Positions 46,216-54,121 of a DNA stretch of 64,000 nucleotides are shown here, in pieces. The stretch's first letter is position 1, and each line of letters begins with the position of its first letter. The notes under the pieces are model-generated. The model saw only the letters and a list, made by a program, of their open reading frames with translations, was not told the DNA's origin and searched no databases. This DNA comes from Alphaproteobacteria bacterium (GTDB lineage: Bacteria; Pseudomonadota; Alphaproteobacteria; Caulobacterales; Hyphomonadaceae): contig JAAEZZ010000002.1 in NCBI GenBank assembly GCA_018222605.1, forward strand, positions 62,001-126,000. Reading direction: 5' to 3'. A program made the position numbers and the translations under genes.

Positions 46216-46464
46216 GAAAAAGTCCCGCGGAGGATGTACCGGGTGTGAGCAATACACCCTCCGCAAGGACGGAGACGGGATGCTGGTGTGATGGCATCTC
46301 GTCTCAAAATGCGGGACTAGCCCGCTAAGAGGGGAAAATCAGACCAACCGCGCAGTGCCGCATCAGACCGGGTCAAGCATCTGAAGCGGAGCCAAGGCAC
46401 ACGCATAGGTCCCCCGTGCGCCTTCGCCATGTCACTTTGCCGGGGAGGTCTGCCAATCGTCCCC
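46216..46464 (-). ncRNA. Candidate structured small RNA with a U-tail, downstream of the old yellow enzyme gene
   Basis: The 368-bp gap 46190-46557 holds no convincing gene but several strong inverted repeats: GGGGA/TCCCC (46442-46446/46460-46464); a 10-bp stem 46394-46403/46415-46424; a 12-bp stem 46272-46283/46294-46305; a 12-bp stem 46227-46238/46253-46264; and an outer 8-bp stem AGTCCCGC/GCGGGACT (46221-46228/46311-46318). On the minus strand the outer stem is followed by five U (46221-46217), like an intrinsic terminator. Two of the three long stems have a mismatch that is a G-U pair only on the minus strand; the third favours the plus strand. A promoter-like sequence lies at 46471-46498. 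Length would be about 250 nt. I do not recognise the RNA family. Confidence 0.45.
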
Positions 46465-46470
46465 ACCACC

Positions 46471-46498
46471 ATTATGAAGCCTGACACGTCCCTGTCAG
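46471..46498 (-). promoter_or_regulatory. Promoter-like sequence with overlapping inverted repeat
   Basis: Read on the minus strand, CTGACA (46498-46493) and CATAAT (46476-46471) are 16 bp apart and match the sigma-70 consensus at 5 of 6 positions each. The plus-strand sequence CTGACA-N6-TGTCAG (46481-46498) is a perfect inverted repeat that covers the -35 and half of the spacer, a good place for an operator. The predicted transcript would begin near 46464. Confidence 0.4.
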
Positions 46499-46557
46499 CA
46501 CTCCACTCAGGCATATGAAAACCACGGACAAACTCACCTGACAAGCGAATTAACCAA

Positions 46558-47667
46558 TTAATAAAGCTTGGCGAGGCTCGCTGCATCATAATCGGTCAGC
46601 TCTGCATGACGGCCTTCATGCACCTTGCGCGCCCATTCCGGATCCTGAAGCAGGGCACGGCCGACACCGACCAGATCGAATTCACCGCGCGACAGGCGTT
46701 CTTCCAGATCGTCCAGCTTGCGTGTTCCGGCACCTTGGCCCTGGAAGGCATGGATGAAATCACCCGACAGGCCGACAGAGCCAACCGTAATCGTCGGCAG
46801 GCCAGTCAGTTTCTTCGCCCAGCCAGCACCATTCAGGCCAGCCTCACCATCTATCTCAGGGAATTCCGGTTCCCAGTAACGACGTTGGGACACGTGTAGA
46901 ATGTCGACACCTGCATCCACGAAGACTTTCAGGAAAGCTTCCAGATCATCCGGCGTCGTGGCAAGCCGCGCGCCATAATCCTGCTGTTTCCATTGCGAAT
47001 AGCGCAGGATGACGGGGAAGTCCTTGGACACCCGCTTGCGCACTTCGCGAATGATGTCGCCGGCAAAGCTCGCCCGCTCGACCAGGCTGGTGCCGCCGAA
47101 CCGGTCGTCGCGCTTGTTCATAACATCCCAGAAGAACTGGTCGATCAGATAACCGTGCGCGCCATGGATCTCGACACAGTCAAAGCCCAACTCTTCGGCT
47201 TTGGCCGCCGCATCGGCATAGGCCTGCACCATGTCATCCACTTCGGCATCGGTTGGTGCATCGACCACCTGCTTCCCCGTATGGGTCATGCCGGAGGGAC
47301 TGTCAGTCGGCGCATCCGGCTCCGGGCCGCTGCCTGCCTTGCGCACCATGCCCATGTGCCAGATCTGCGGCGCAATCTTGCCGCCCTTCTCATGCACCTT
47401 GTTGACGACATTCTGCCAACCGGCCAGCGAGTCCGGCTTGTGGAAGTTCGGGACGCTTGGATCATTGGACGCCCCACCCCGGCGGATGGTCGTACCCTCA
47501 GTGACAATCAGGCCCACCTCATTCTCGGCGCGTCGGGCATAATAGTCGGCAACATTCTCGCCAGGTACGCCATTCGGGGATTGCGACCGTGTCATCGGCG
47601 CCATCACGATCCGGTTGGGAAGGGTCAGGGATTTCAGTTTGAAAGGCGTAAATAGCGGGCTTGTCAT
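46558..47667 (-). CDS. NADH:flavin oxidoreductase, old yellow enzyme family (NemA-like)
   Basis: FMN enzyme reducing activated alkenes, quinones or nitro-compounds with NAD(P)H. From the ATG at 47667 it has 369 residues, with AGGAG just upstream. The TIM barrel motifs are PNRIVMAPMTRSQSPNGVPG, EVGLIVTEGTTIRRGG, KGGKIAPQIWHMGMV (active-site His region), FDCVEIHGAHGYLIDQFF and FDLVGVGRALLQDPEWARK. GLPTITVGSVGL also fits. The physiological substrate is unknown. Convergent or regulatory partners are not visible; the structured RNA candidate lies downstream in the same direction. Confidence 0.95.
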   Translation of the reverse strand: MTSPLFTPFKLKSLTLPNRIVMAPMTRSQSPNGVPGENVADYYARRAENEVGLIVTEGTTIRRGGASNDPSVPNFHKPDSLAGWQNVVNKVHEKGGKIAPQIWHMGMVRKAGSGPEPDAPTDSPSGMTHTGKQVVDAPTDAEVDDMVQAYADAAAKAEELGFDCVEIHGAHGYLIDQFFWDVMNKRDDRFGGTSLVERASFAGDIIREVRKRVSKDFPVILRYSQWKQQDYGARLATTPDDLEAFLKVFVDAGVDILHVSQRRYWEPEFPEIDGEAGLNGAGWAKKLTGLPTITVGSVGLSGDFIHAFQGQGAGTRKLDDLEERLSRGEFDLVGVGRALLQDPEWARKVHEGRHAELTDYDAASLAKLY

Positions 47668-47815
47668 CAGGAGCTCCTCATAAGTGTGGCAAACAGGTGG
47701 CGGCACCGACCCCGCAGGTCAAGAATGCCCCTGCGCGAATAATCATGCGGTAAGGTTCATGCAGCATTCAGTATATCTGAAGGCTAATGGGCTGAAATCA
47801 CTGGACCAAACACTT

Positions 47816-48850
47816 ATGAGACGACTGCTTTTCCTCGCTGTTTCCGCTTTGGCAACGGCCTGCGCCACCCCCGGATATGACTATCAGGCCCGCATGGCCC
47901 CCAACATTCCGGACGCCGCCAGTTATCGCGATGTTGAGGTCGGGCGGTTCCGTGGCCCGGCCGGCGAGGTCGCTGAGGCCGAGTTTGCCAACATGCTCGA
48001 TCAGGTCGTTCTGGATGGTACCTACTGGTTCACGCAGACGAGCCCAGTGCCGCAAGGCGTCTATGAGGGCCGCGTAGACATCGACTCCTGGGAAGAGGAG
48101 TTACGGTTTGAGCGCGAGAAGCGCTGCGTGGAATATGACGGCCTGTTTGACTGCGAACACCGCGCCATTGTTGAAACCGAGTGCCGCGAGGAAACGGTCG
48201 AAGTCGTCGTCACCACGAACCTTGTGGATTATGATACGGGGCGTGCTGTCTTCACACAGAAGCAAATTGGCGGCGCCAATCGTGAGACTTGCCGCGACAT
48301 TGCCGAATATGAAGACCACGGCCAGGAACTGGGCACATGGCGCGATCCCGTCCATTCCAGCTACAATCCCTATAATGCTCCGATCGGCATGATCGAGGAT
48401 GCAACGGTCGAGGCCGTGCGCCGCTTCCGCAATGATGTCGCGCCCTATTACAAGACCATGCGGGCCGAGATCCTCACCGAGGGTCTGACGCCTGAAGCGC
48501 AGAATGACCCACGCTTTGCAGCCGCGGTCGAAGCGACCAAACGCGGCGAGATCATGGGCGCCTGCGCGCAATGGGATGCCCTTGGCCGCGAATGGCCACG
48601 TGCCCCCGCAGTAATCCACAATATCGGGGCTTGCGCCGAAGCCCGCGGAGACATGTCCACGGCCCAGCTGCGCTATGCCCGCGCCGCCGAGATCGCGCAG
48701 ACCATTCCCCTGCTGAAAGACAAGAAAGCCCAGCCAATCTTCTCGGCTCTGGAACGTGTCTCCGGCCGCCGCATGGATGATGCCCTGATCAACTCGATCC
48801 TCCACCCGGAAGAGCCAGACGCAACGACTGGAAAGACACCGGGCAGTTAA
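47816..48850 (+). CDS. Predicted lipoprotein of unknown function
   Basis: From the ATG at 47816 the protein has 344 residues (frame open to 47684). MRRLLFLAVSALATACATPG is a lipoprotein signal with the lipobox Cys at position 16. The mature part is acidic and not recognised; RYDVEVGRFRGPAG-like beta strands come first, then a CVEYDGLFDCEHRAIVETEC segment with three or four Cys. The C-terminal third (MGACAQWDALGREWPRAPAVIHNIGACAEARGDMSTAQLRYARAAEIAQ) looks like a single TPR-like helical repeat. Probably periplasmic, anchored in the outer membrane. Confidence 0.7.
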   Translation: MRRLLFLAVSALATACATPGYDYQARMAPNIPDAASYRDVEVGRFRGPAGEVAEAEFANMLDQVVLDGTYWFTQTSPVPQGVYEGRVDIDSWEEELRFEREKRCVEYDGLFDCEHRAIVETECREETVEVVVTTNLVDYDTGRAVFTQKQIGGANRETCRDIAEYEDHGQELGTWRDPVHSSYNPYNAPIGMIEDATVEAVRRFRNDVAPYYKTMRAEILTEGLTPEAQNDPRFAAAVEATKRGEIMGACAQWDALGREWPRAPAVIHNIGACAEARGDMSTAQLRYARAAEIAQTIPLLKDKKAQPIFSALERVSGRRMDDALINSILHPEEPDATTGKTPGS

Positions 48851-48957
48851 AACCCTTTCAGCATGCCCATTTCGGCGGCGTCGGCGAGGATCCCCCAGGT
48901 CATGCCGGCGCCAAAAGCGAAGGCGGCAAGGCTGAGTTTTGCCAGAATGCGACGCAT
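48847..48957 (-). CDS. Putative 36-residue secreted or membrane peptide
   Basis: Short open frame on the minus strand: MRRILAKLSLAAFAFGAG then MTWGILADAAEMGMLKGF and TAA stop. Two Arg and a Lys followed by 12 hydrophobic residues look like a signal peptide or a tiny membrane anchor. GGGAG sits 9 bases before the ATG at 48957. It overlaps the lipoprotein stop by 4 bp, tail to tail. Too short to assign and possibly spurious, but start, ribosome site and composition all agree. Confidence 0.4.
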   Translation of the reverse strand: MRRILAKLSLAAFAFGAGMTWGILADAAEMGMLKGF

Positions 48958-49030
48958 GGCCTGAATCTCCCGCTTTGAAACAAGGTCGGGAGAAACTCTG
49001 CAAGGCCGGTGCCCCGGTGTTCAGATCTGA

Positions 49031-49225
49031 TTAACCACGATCTTCCGGGTTATCCTTCAGGCGGTGCCCGTCCGTCAGGCGGATCACCTTGTCGGCGCGG
49101 GCCTTGTCGAGCGTCTTGTCGGCTTTCGTACGGCCGAACTTGGCGCGGTTTTCCACTGCGCGCTGCTCTTTCTCGGCCTTGGCTTTCGCCTTGCGAAACT
49201 TGTTGAGATTGATCGGATCGCTCAT
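49031..49225 (-). CDS. DUF4169 family protein
   Basis: A 64-residue, strongly charged helical protein: INLNKFRKAKAKAEKEQRA and RTKADKTLDKARADKVIRL with DGHRLK at the end. This is the typical composition of DUF4169, short proteins common in alphaproteobacteria and often encoded near tRNA synthetase or SspB-type genes. The start overlaps the stop of the GNAT gene by 4 bp (ATGA), so it is translated from the same transcript. Function unknown. Confidence 0.85.
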   Translation of the reverse strand: MSDPINLNKFRKAKAKAEKEQRAVENRAKFGRTKADKTLDKARADKVIRLTDGHRLKDNPEDRG

Positions 49226-49824
49226 CCGTCCTGCTCCTCAAACCGGGCAAGGCGCGCCTCCAGCCCGGCTTTCACACCGGGCCATTCTCGCGCCAGGATG
49301 GAGAACACCACGGTCGAGCGGACAAATCCATCCGGCAGGATACGATTGTCGCGCAGAATGCCTTCCTGCACACCGCCGAGCTTTCTGACCGCCGCCTGAG
49401 ACCGCTTGTTGCGCTCGTCCACATTGAAGAAAACGCGAATAGCCCCTTGATTGAAGGCATGGGCCAACAGCAGATGCTTGCAGGCAGGATTGACCTCCCT
49501 GCCCTGGAATTCCGGGGCATAGATCGTCATCCCGACTTCGACATGTTTCGATGTGGCATCCGGACTCAGATACGCCGTCATGCCGGCAAATCTCCCATCC
49601 GGCAGGATCACCGCAAACGGAATCAGCGTACCCGCTTCAGCCCGCTTGCGGATGGTCGCCACCCAGGGCGTGATCCAGTCGCCAGGGGGATTGAAATAGG
49701 GCCAGGTCGCCAGCCGCTCACCTGAGCGCTCCGCCATGTCGCGCAGATCTGCAGCATGCCGCTCCAGATCAAACGGAACGAGCCATACGAAACGGTTTTC
49801 GAGCGTAACCGGAGCGAGCTGCAC
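49222..49824 (-). CDS. GNAT family N-acetyltransferase (RimJ/RimL-like)
   Basis: Acetyl-CoA-dependent transferase of 200 residues. It begins LENRFVWLVPFDLERHAADL, as in RimJ/RimL-type proteins; PFAVILPDGRFAGMTAYLSPDATSKHVEVGMTIYAPEFQGREV is the central beta region with the acetyl-CoA site, and KHLLLAHAFNQGAIRVFFNVDERNKRSQAAVRKLGGVQEGILR is the classic N-x-R-S-x-x-A-x-x-K-L-G C-terminal motif. The acceptor (protein N-terminus or small molecule) is unknown. Overlaps DUF4169 downstream. Confidence 0.92.
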   Translation of the reverse strand: MQLAPVTLENRFVWLVPFDLERHAADLRDMAERSGERLATWPYFNPPGDWITPWVATIRKRAEAGTLIPFAVILPDGRFAGMTAYLSPDATSKHVEVGMTIYAPEFQGREVNPACKHLLLAHAFNQGAIRVFFNVDERNKRSQAAVRKLGGVQEGILRDNRILPDGFVRSTVVFSILAREWPGVKAGLEARLARFEEQDG

Positions 49825-49836
49825 CTGCGGCGGTTC

Positions 49837-50133
49837 CTATTCCTCGTGGCTTTCGCGCCATTGCTCCATGGCCAGCGAAATCGCGAAGGTTTCACGGTAT
49901 TTCGGGCTGGAAGCCGGGCGCGGAGCTTTAGCAGAGGTCAGGGCCATGATCTCGGCCAGCTTGTTGTGAGCCGCGCCTGCCTGACCGGCACCGATATAGG
50001 CGTGCAGTTCCACCAGCGCGGAAGACAGCGGATCATGCGCACGAATGACGAAGTAAGGCTCATCCGGCGCGAGCTTTTCCAGCACATCGAATTCGGACGG
50101 ATTGGATTTGGATCCGACAGGAGCTTTTGCCAT
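49837..50133 (-). CDS. Conserved-looking hypothetical protein
   Basis: Protein of 98 residues from MAKAPVGSKS (50133; frame open to 50154). Not recognised. It has FDVLEKLAPDEPYFVIRAHDPLSSALVELHAYIGAGQAG, which suggests a small alpha/beta fold, and ends in a helix with ETFAISLAMEQWRES. It lies 12 bp upstream of the GNAT gene on the same strand, so they likely form an operon (this gene, GNAT, DUF4169). Confidence 0.55.
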   Translation of the reverse strand: MAKAPVGSKSNPSEFDVLEKLAPDEPYFVIRAHDPLSSALVELHAYIGAGQAGAAHNKLAEIMALTSAKAPRPASSPKYRETFAISLAMEQWRESHEE

Positions 50134-50278
50134 GAGCGGGGCCTTTCTGGGCAAGGGGTGATTCTATGTACGGTCAGTCTAAACTGCGTCGCAATATCTG
50201 CCATCCCCTGCCCGCAGGCATTCCGGCTGCCACAGCCCCGCCATTCACAAGACAGCAGGGCTTAGACAGTGTGCAACC

Positions 50279-51088
50279 TTAGCTGCCGGAAACGATGCCG
50301 CCATCACACGGAATGGTATGCCCGGTGATGTAGGCGGATGCCTTGGAAGCCAGGAAGATGGACAGGCCTGCCACATCGCTCGGCGCGCCGACGCGGCCCA
50401 TCGGCGTGCGGCTGCCAATCGCATCCCAGTCGACGCCCTCGGTTTCGCCTTTGTAGCCAACACCGGTCGACAGCATGTAGGTCGGGAACGGGCCCGGCGC
50501 GATGCCGTTGACGAGGATATTTTCCTTGGCCAGCTGAGAGCCCATAAAGCGCGTCAGGTGAATGACCGCCGCCTTGGACGTGCCATAGATATAGCCACTC
50601 ATCGGAGAGGTGTGCATGCCATCGACGGAGGCGATGTTGATGACGCGGGCCGGATTGTCCTTGCTGGCGGCCTTGCGCAGCAGCGGCATCATTTTCTGCG
50701 TCAGGAAGAAAACGCCTTTGACGTTCACATCCATCACCTTGTCATAGCCGTGCTCCGGAAACTCATCGAGCGAGGCACCCCAGGCCACGCCGGCATTGTT
50801 GACCAGCACGTCGACCTTGTCTTCCTTCTTCTCCAGCTCTCTCACCAGATGGTTCACGCCGTCCAGGCTGCCGACATCTGAAGGGATGGCATAGATCTCG
50901 CCGCCATACTCCGCTTTCAGGCGCTCGACCGTTTCCTCGCAGGCCTGCGCCTTGCGGGACGAAATGATCACTTTCGCACCGTTCGACAGAAAGCCAGCCG
51001 CGATCATTTCACCAATGCCGCGAGAGCCGCCGGTGATGACAACTGTCTTGCCAGCGACCGAAAACATATTGCTGAAATCCATTTCCAT
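50279..51088 (-). CDS. SDR family oxidoreductase (RhlG-like 3-oxoacyl reductase type)
   Basis: Classical short-chain dehydrogenase, 269 residues. VAGKTVVITGGSRGIGEMIAAGF is the NAD(P) site (TGxxxGxG), VLVNNAGVAWGA the NNAG motif, NIASVDGMHTSPMSGYIYGTSKAAVIHL holds the catalytic Ser and YxxxK, and the protein ends ITGHTIPCDGGIVSG. The N-terminus MEMDFSNMFSVAGKT resembles RhlG. GGAGG precedes the ATG at 51088. A 3-oxoacyl or related carbonyl reduction is likely; the exact substrate is not readable. Confidence 0.93.
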   Translation of the reverse strand: MEMDFSNMFSVAGKTVVITGGSRGIGEMIAAGFLSNGAKVIISSRKAQACEETVERLKAEYGGEIYAIPSDVGSLDGVNHLVRELEKKEDKVDVLVNNAGVAWGASLDEFPEHGYDKVMDVNVKGVFFLTQKMMPLLRKAASKDNPARVINIASVDGMHTSPMSGYIYGTSKAAVIHLTRFMGSQLAKENILVNGIAPGPFPTYMLSTGVGYKGETEGVDWDAIGSRTPMGRVGAPSDVAGLSIFLASKASAYITGHTIPCDGGIVSGS

Positions 51089-51181
51089 CGTGTTTCCTCC
51101 AAGTATCTGAGTGGCCTACCTAGTGGCGGAACAAGCAGGTACGAGCAAGGAGATTTACAGAAATCGCGACAGACTGACCGG

Positions 51182-52894
51182 TTAGTGAGCCCCGCCAAAC
51201 GCGCCGGTCCGCACGGAATAGTCCACCGCCAGCGCGTAATCCGGGTCATCATCGGAATCGATCATCAGCTGCCCCGCCTTGCTGAGCAGGCGGTGGCAAT
51301 CGCGCGACAAGTGGCGCAGCTGCAGCGTCTTGCCTTGCGCCTCATAGCGCCGGGCAAGGTCTTCAATGGCCTGAAGGGCAGACTGGTCCACAACGCGGGA
51401 GCGCATGAAGTCAACGATCACCACATCGGGATCGGTTTCCGGGTGGAACAATTCGGCAAAGGCATCGGTGGAGCCGAAGAAGAGCGGGCCTTCAATCTCA
51501 TACACATGGGCGCCTGGTGTGCGCACGCTGTCGCGCTCGATGACGTGAATGCGGCGCGCATTGTTCCAGGCATAGGCAAGCGCCGAGACAATCACGCCCA
51601 CGACAACTGCTGTCGCGAGATCGTAGAATACGGTCACAACCGTCACCAGTACGATCACTGCGGCGTCTATCAGCGGAATGCGCGTCATGATGCGCAAACT
51701 GTTCCAGGCAAAGGTGCCGATCACGACCATGAACATCACGCCGACCAAAGCCGCCAGCGGGATCTGCTCGATCAGGCTGGAGCCAACGAGGATAAAGGCC
51801 AGCAGGAACAGCGCCGCCGCAATGCCAGCAAGACGCGTGCGTCCGCCGGATTTCACATTGATCATGGACTGGCCAATCATGGCGCAACCGCCCATACCGC
51901 CGAAGAACCCCGTGATCACATTGGCTGCGCCCTGCGCGACGCATTCCTGGCTCGCGCCGCCGCGTTTTCCCGTGATTTCCCCGACAAGGTTCAGCGTCAG
52001 CAGGCTTTCAATCAGGCCAATGGCCGCCAGAATGACGGCGTAAGGCAGGATGATTTCCAGCGTCTCCCAGGTCATCGGTACGCTCGGAACGTGGAATGGC
52101 GGCAACCCGCCCTGAATGGAGGCCAGGTCGCCGACGCGCGGCACATCCAGGCCAAAACCAATGACAACTGCGGCAACAATGCCGATGCCTGCCAGCGGCG
52201 CTGGAATGATCTTTGTGACCTTCGGCAAGCCCCAGATGATCAGCATGGTCAGCGCGACAAGGCCCAGCATAAGAATCAGCGGCCAGCCGCTCATCCATTC
52301 CCCACCGGATAGGCCATGGCCAGAAGCCTCTGCCGTGCCGGGTACCTTGAACTGTGTCAGCTGCGCCATGAAGATGACGATGGCCAGGCCATTCACAAAA
52401 CCCAGCATCACGGGATGCGGCACCAGCCGGATGAACTTCCCGAACCGGAATATCCCCGCCGCCAGCTGCAGAATGCCCATCAGCACAACTGTCGCGAACA
52501 GATATTCCACCCCATGCGTGCTCACCAGAGAGACCATCACGACCGCCAGCGCGCCCGTTGCGCCGGAAATCATACCCGGCCGACCGCCGATCAATGCCGT
52601 CACTAGCCCCACGATGAACGCGGCATACAGCCCGACCAGCGGGTGCACATGCGCGACAAACGCAAAGGCCACAGCCTCCGGCACAAGCGCCAGCGCCACG
52701 GTCAGGCCGGACAGCAATTCAATCTTGATCCGGTTCGGGGTGAACTGGGTGAAGCTGGCCTGCGACAGGCCTTGCGCGCTGAGCCGGTCAGCGAACGCTG
52801 CGAAAGTCGATTTTACCACGGGCTTAAACTCTTCGGTCTTGAGGGAAGGAAGGGAGTTTGCCCGCCCTATGACGGTCTTCCACCCATGGCGCAA
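51182..52894 (-). CDS. SulP-family inorganic anion transporter with STAS domain
   Basis: Anion transporter of about 570 residues, with 12-14 helices in the SulP fold (SLC26 relatives) and a C-terminal STAS domain. FTPNRIKIELLSGLTVALALVPEAVAFAFVAHVHPLVGLYAAF is the conserved SulP opening. GMGGCAMIGQSMINVKSGGRTRLAGI is the central family signature. The STAS part runs from about residue 460 (HVYEIEGPLFFGSTDAFAELF ... VVDQSALQAIEDL). Substrates in the family are sulfate, bicarbonate and others. The first codon is a TTG at 52894; GTG at a residue near 26 is an alternative. Confidence 0.93.
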   Translation of the reverse strand: MRHGWKTVIGRANSLPSLKTEEFKPVVKSTFAAFADRLSAQGLSQASFTQFTPNRIKIELLSGLTVALALVPEAVAFAFVAHVHPLVGLYAAFIVGLVTALIGGRPGMISGATGALAVVMVSLVSTHGVEYLFATVVLMGILQLAAGIFRFGKFIRLVPHPVMLGFVNGLAIVIFMAQLTQFKVPGTAEASGHGLSGGEWMSGWPLILMLGLVALTMLIIWGLPKVTKIIPAPLAGIGIVAAVVIGFGLDVPRVGDLASIQGGLPPFHVPSVPMTWETLEIILPYAVILAAIGLIESLLTLNLVGEITGKRGGASQECVAQGAANVITGFFGGMGGCAMIGQSMINVKSGGRTRLAGIAAALFLLAFILVGSSLIEQIPLAALVGVMFMVVIGTFAWNSLRIMTRIPLIDAAVIVLVTVVTVFYDLATAVVVGVIVSALAYAWNNARRIHVIERDSVRTPGAHVYEIEGPLFFGSTDAFAELFHPETDPDVVIVDFMRSRVVDQSALQAIEDLARRYEAQGKTLQLRHLSRDCHRLLSKAGQLMIDSDDDPDYALAVDYSVRTGAFGGAH

Positions 52895-52926
52895 CCCGAA
52901 GGCCTGAGAAAAGCCCCCTGCGGGGC

Positions 52927-53664
52927 TTAGCCTGCCGCCTTTCTATACAGTGAAACATGCATGCGGCTGTCGGCAGTAAAGAGCTCACGAGCCCAGCCGC
53001 CCCAGCGTTGTTCCAACTGCAGTCCAGCCAGCTCTGCCATCAGGTCAATTTCCTGCGGCCAGGCATAGCGCATCACCAGAGGCACAAGTCTTACCCCCTG
53101 CTCCGTAATCCGCACACGCTGATATTCGATCACCTGCCGGGTCGGATCGTGCAGCGTTGCCTCAAACCATAGAGACTTGAAACCGATCTTGCGGGTTCGC
53201 AGGCTCTGATGGCCCTGATAGGCTGTAAAGTCCGGCACAAAGGTCTCGATCAGGAAGGCACCGCCGGGCGCGAGCCTGTCGGCAACATTGCGAAAGCAGC
53301 GCACCTGATCGGCTTGGCTCGTCAGATTAAACAGCGTGTTGAACACGAGAAAGGCGAAATCGAACGTGCCGTCTATCGCGCAATCCGCCATGTCACCAAT
53401 CACGACCGGAATGTCCGCCCCGCCCGGCTTCTCGCGTAGCTTCTCCACCATGGCAGCTGAGCCTTCGATGCCTGAAATATCGAACCCACGCGCCTTCAGC
53501 GGCAGAGCCATGCGGCCTGTGCCGATGGCCAGCTCCAAGAGCCGCCCCTGCCCCGCCAGCTCCGCGATCAGCGCGACAGACTCCTCCGTCGTGCCCGGAT
53601 CGTGCAGGGCGTCATAATTGTCCGCGTTCAGCGTGCCGAAGGTATCGGGATCAAAGTCCATCAT
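52927..53664 (-). CDS. Class I SAM-dependent methyltransferase
   Basis: Methyltransferase of 245 residues. FGTLNADNYDALHDPGTTEESVALIAELA leads to motif I GRLLELAIGTGRMALPLKARGF, motif II SGIEGSAAMVEKL, DFAFLVFNTLFNLTSQADQVRCFRN and LAPGGAFLIETFVP. The N-terminal YDALH-D-P and the LFNL-sQ segments are typical of a broad bacterial group of unknown substrate. It is transcribed divergently from the DUF4180 gene, 87 bp away. Confidence 0.9.
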   Translation of the reverse strand: MMDFDPDTFGTLNADNYDALHDPGTTEESVALIAELAGQGRLLELAIGTGRMALPLKARGFDISGIEGSAAMVEKLREKPGGADIPVVIGDMADCAIDGTFDFAFLVFNTLFNLTSQADQVRCFRNVADRLAPGGAFLIETFVPDFTAYQGHQSLRTRKIGFKSLWFEATLHDPTRQVIEYQRVRITEQGVRLVPLVMRYAWPQEIDLMAELAGLQLEQRWGGWARELFTADSRMHVSLYRKAAG

Positions 53665-53751
53665 GCACGTCCTTTACCGCATGATCCGATCCCGATCACC
53701 CTTCAATCTATCCGAGTTGACACCGTTCCGGACACAGCGAATAAGGCGCCC

Positions 53752-54114
53752 ATGAATATCGAACAGATTTCGGGAATACCTGTCGCATTCGTCGATACGA
53801 ACGGTCCGCCTCTGAAACAAGAGGCCGATGCCCTGACGCTGCTCGGTGACATGTATGGCAGCGAGGCCGACTGTATCGCCATTCCGGCAGAGCGCCTTCA
53901 TGCCGACATGCTGGACCTTTCAACACGCCAGTTCGGCCTCTTCCTCCAGAAGTTCATGAACTACCATGCCCGGGTCGCCATCCTCGGCGATACCGGGGCC
54001 ATGGCGGCATCGAGCAAACCCATGGCGGATTTCATCCGCGAGTCGAACCGCGGGCAGCACGTGCTGTTCGTGCCCGACCGGGCCGCGCTGGCGGCGCGAC
54101 TGGCCGGGACATAG
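53752..54114 (+). CDS. DUF4180 domain protein
   Basis: Protein of 120 residues from the ATG at 53752 (frame open to 53602). Recognisable DUF4180 text: LTLLGDMYGSEADCIAIPAERL, FFDLSTRQFG-like LDLSTRQFGLFLQKFMNYHARVAILGD and NRGQHVLFVPDRAAL. It contains a pattern also seen in anti-anti-sigma/MarR-linked DUF4180 proteins, but its function is unknown. It converges on fumC. Confidence 0.82.
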   Translation: MNIEQISGIPVAFVDTNGPPLKQEADALTLLGDMYGSEADCIAIPAERLHADMLDLSTRQFGLFLQKFMNYHARVAILGDTGAMAASSKPMADFIRESNRGQHVLFVPDRAALAARLAGT

Positions 54115-54121
54115 CCTGAAA

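Noticed and set aside
46216-46557. tmRNA in two pieces
   Set aside because: No alanine-tag reading frame, no T-loop (GGTTCGA-like) and no CCA end were found on either strand.
46317-46589. A 90-residue minus-strand frame in the structured gap next to the old yellow enzyme gene
   Set aside because: It covers strong RNA-like hairpins, has no ribosome site of note, overlaps the enzyme's last codons and shows no motif; an RNA reading explains the region better.
51185-52312. A 375-residue plus-strand frame inside the SulP gene
   Set aside because: Antisense to clear SulP motifs; its composition (His, Gln, Arg-rich) shows no domain or signal.
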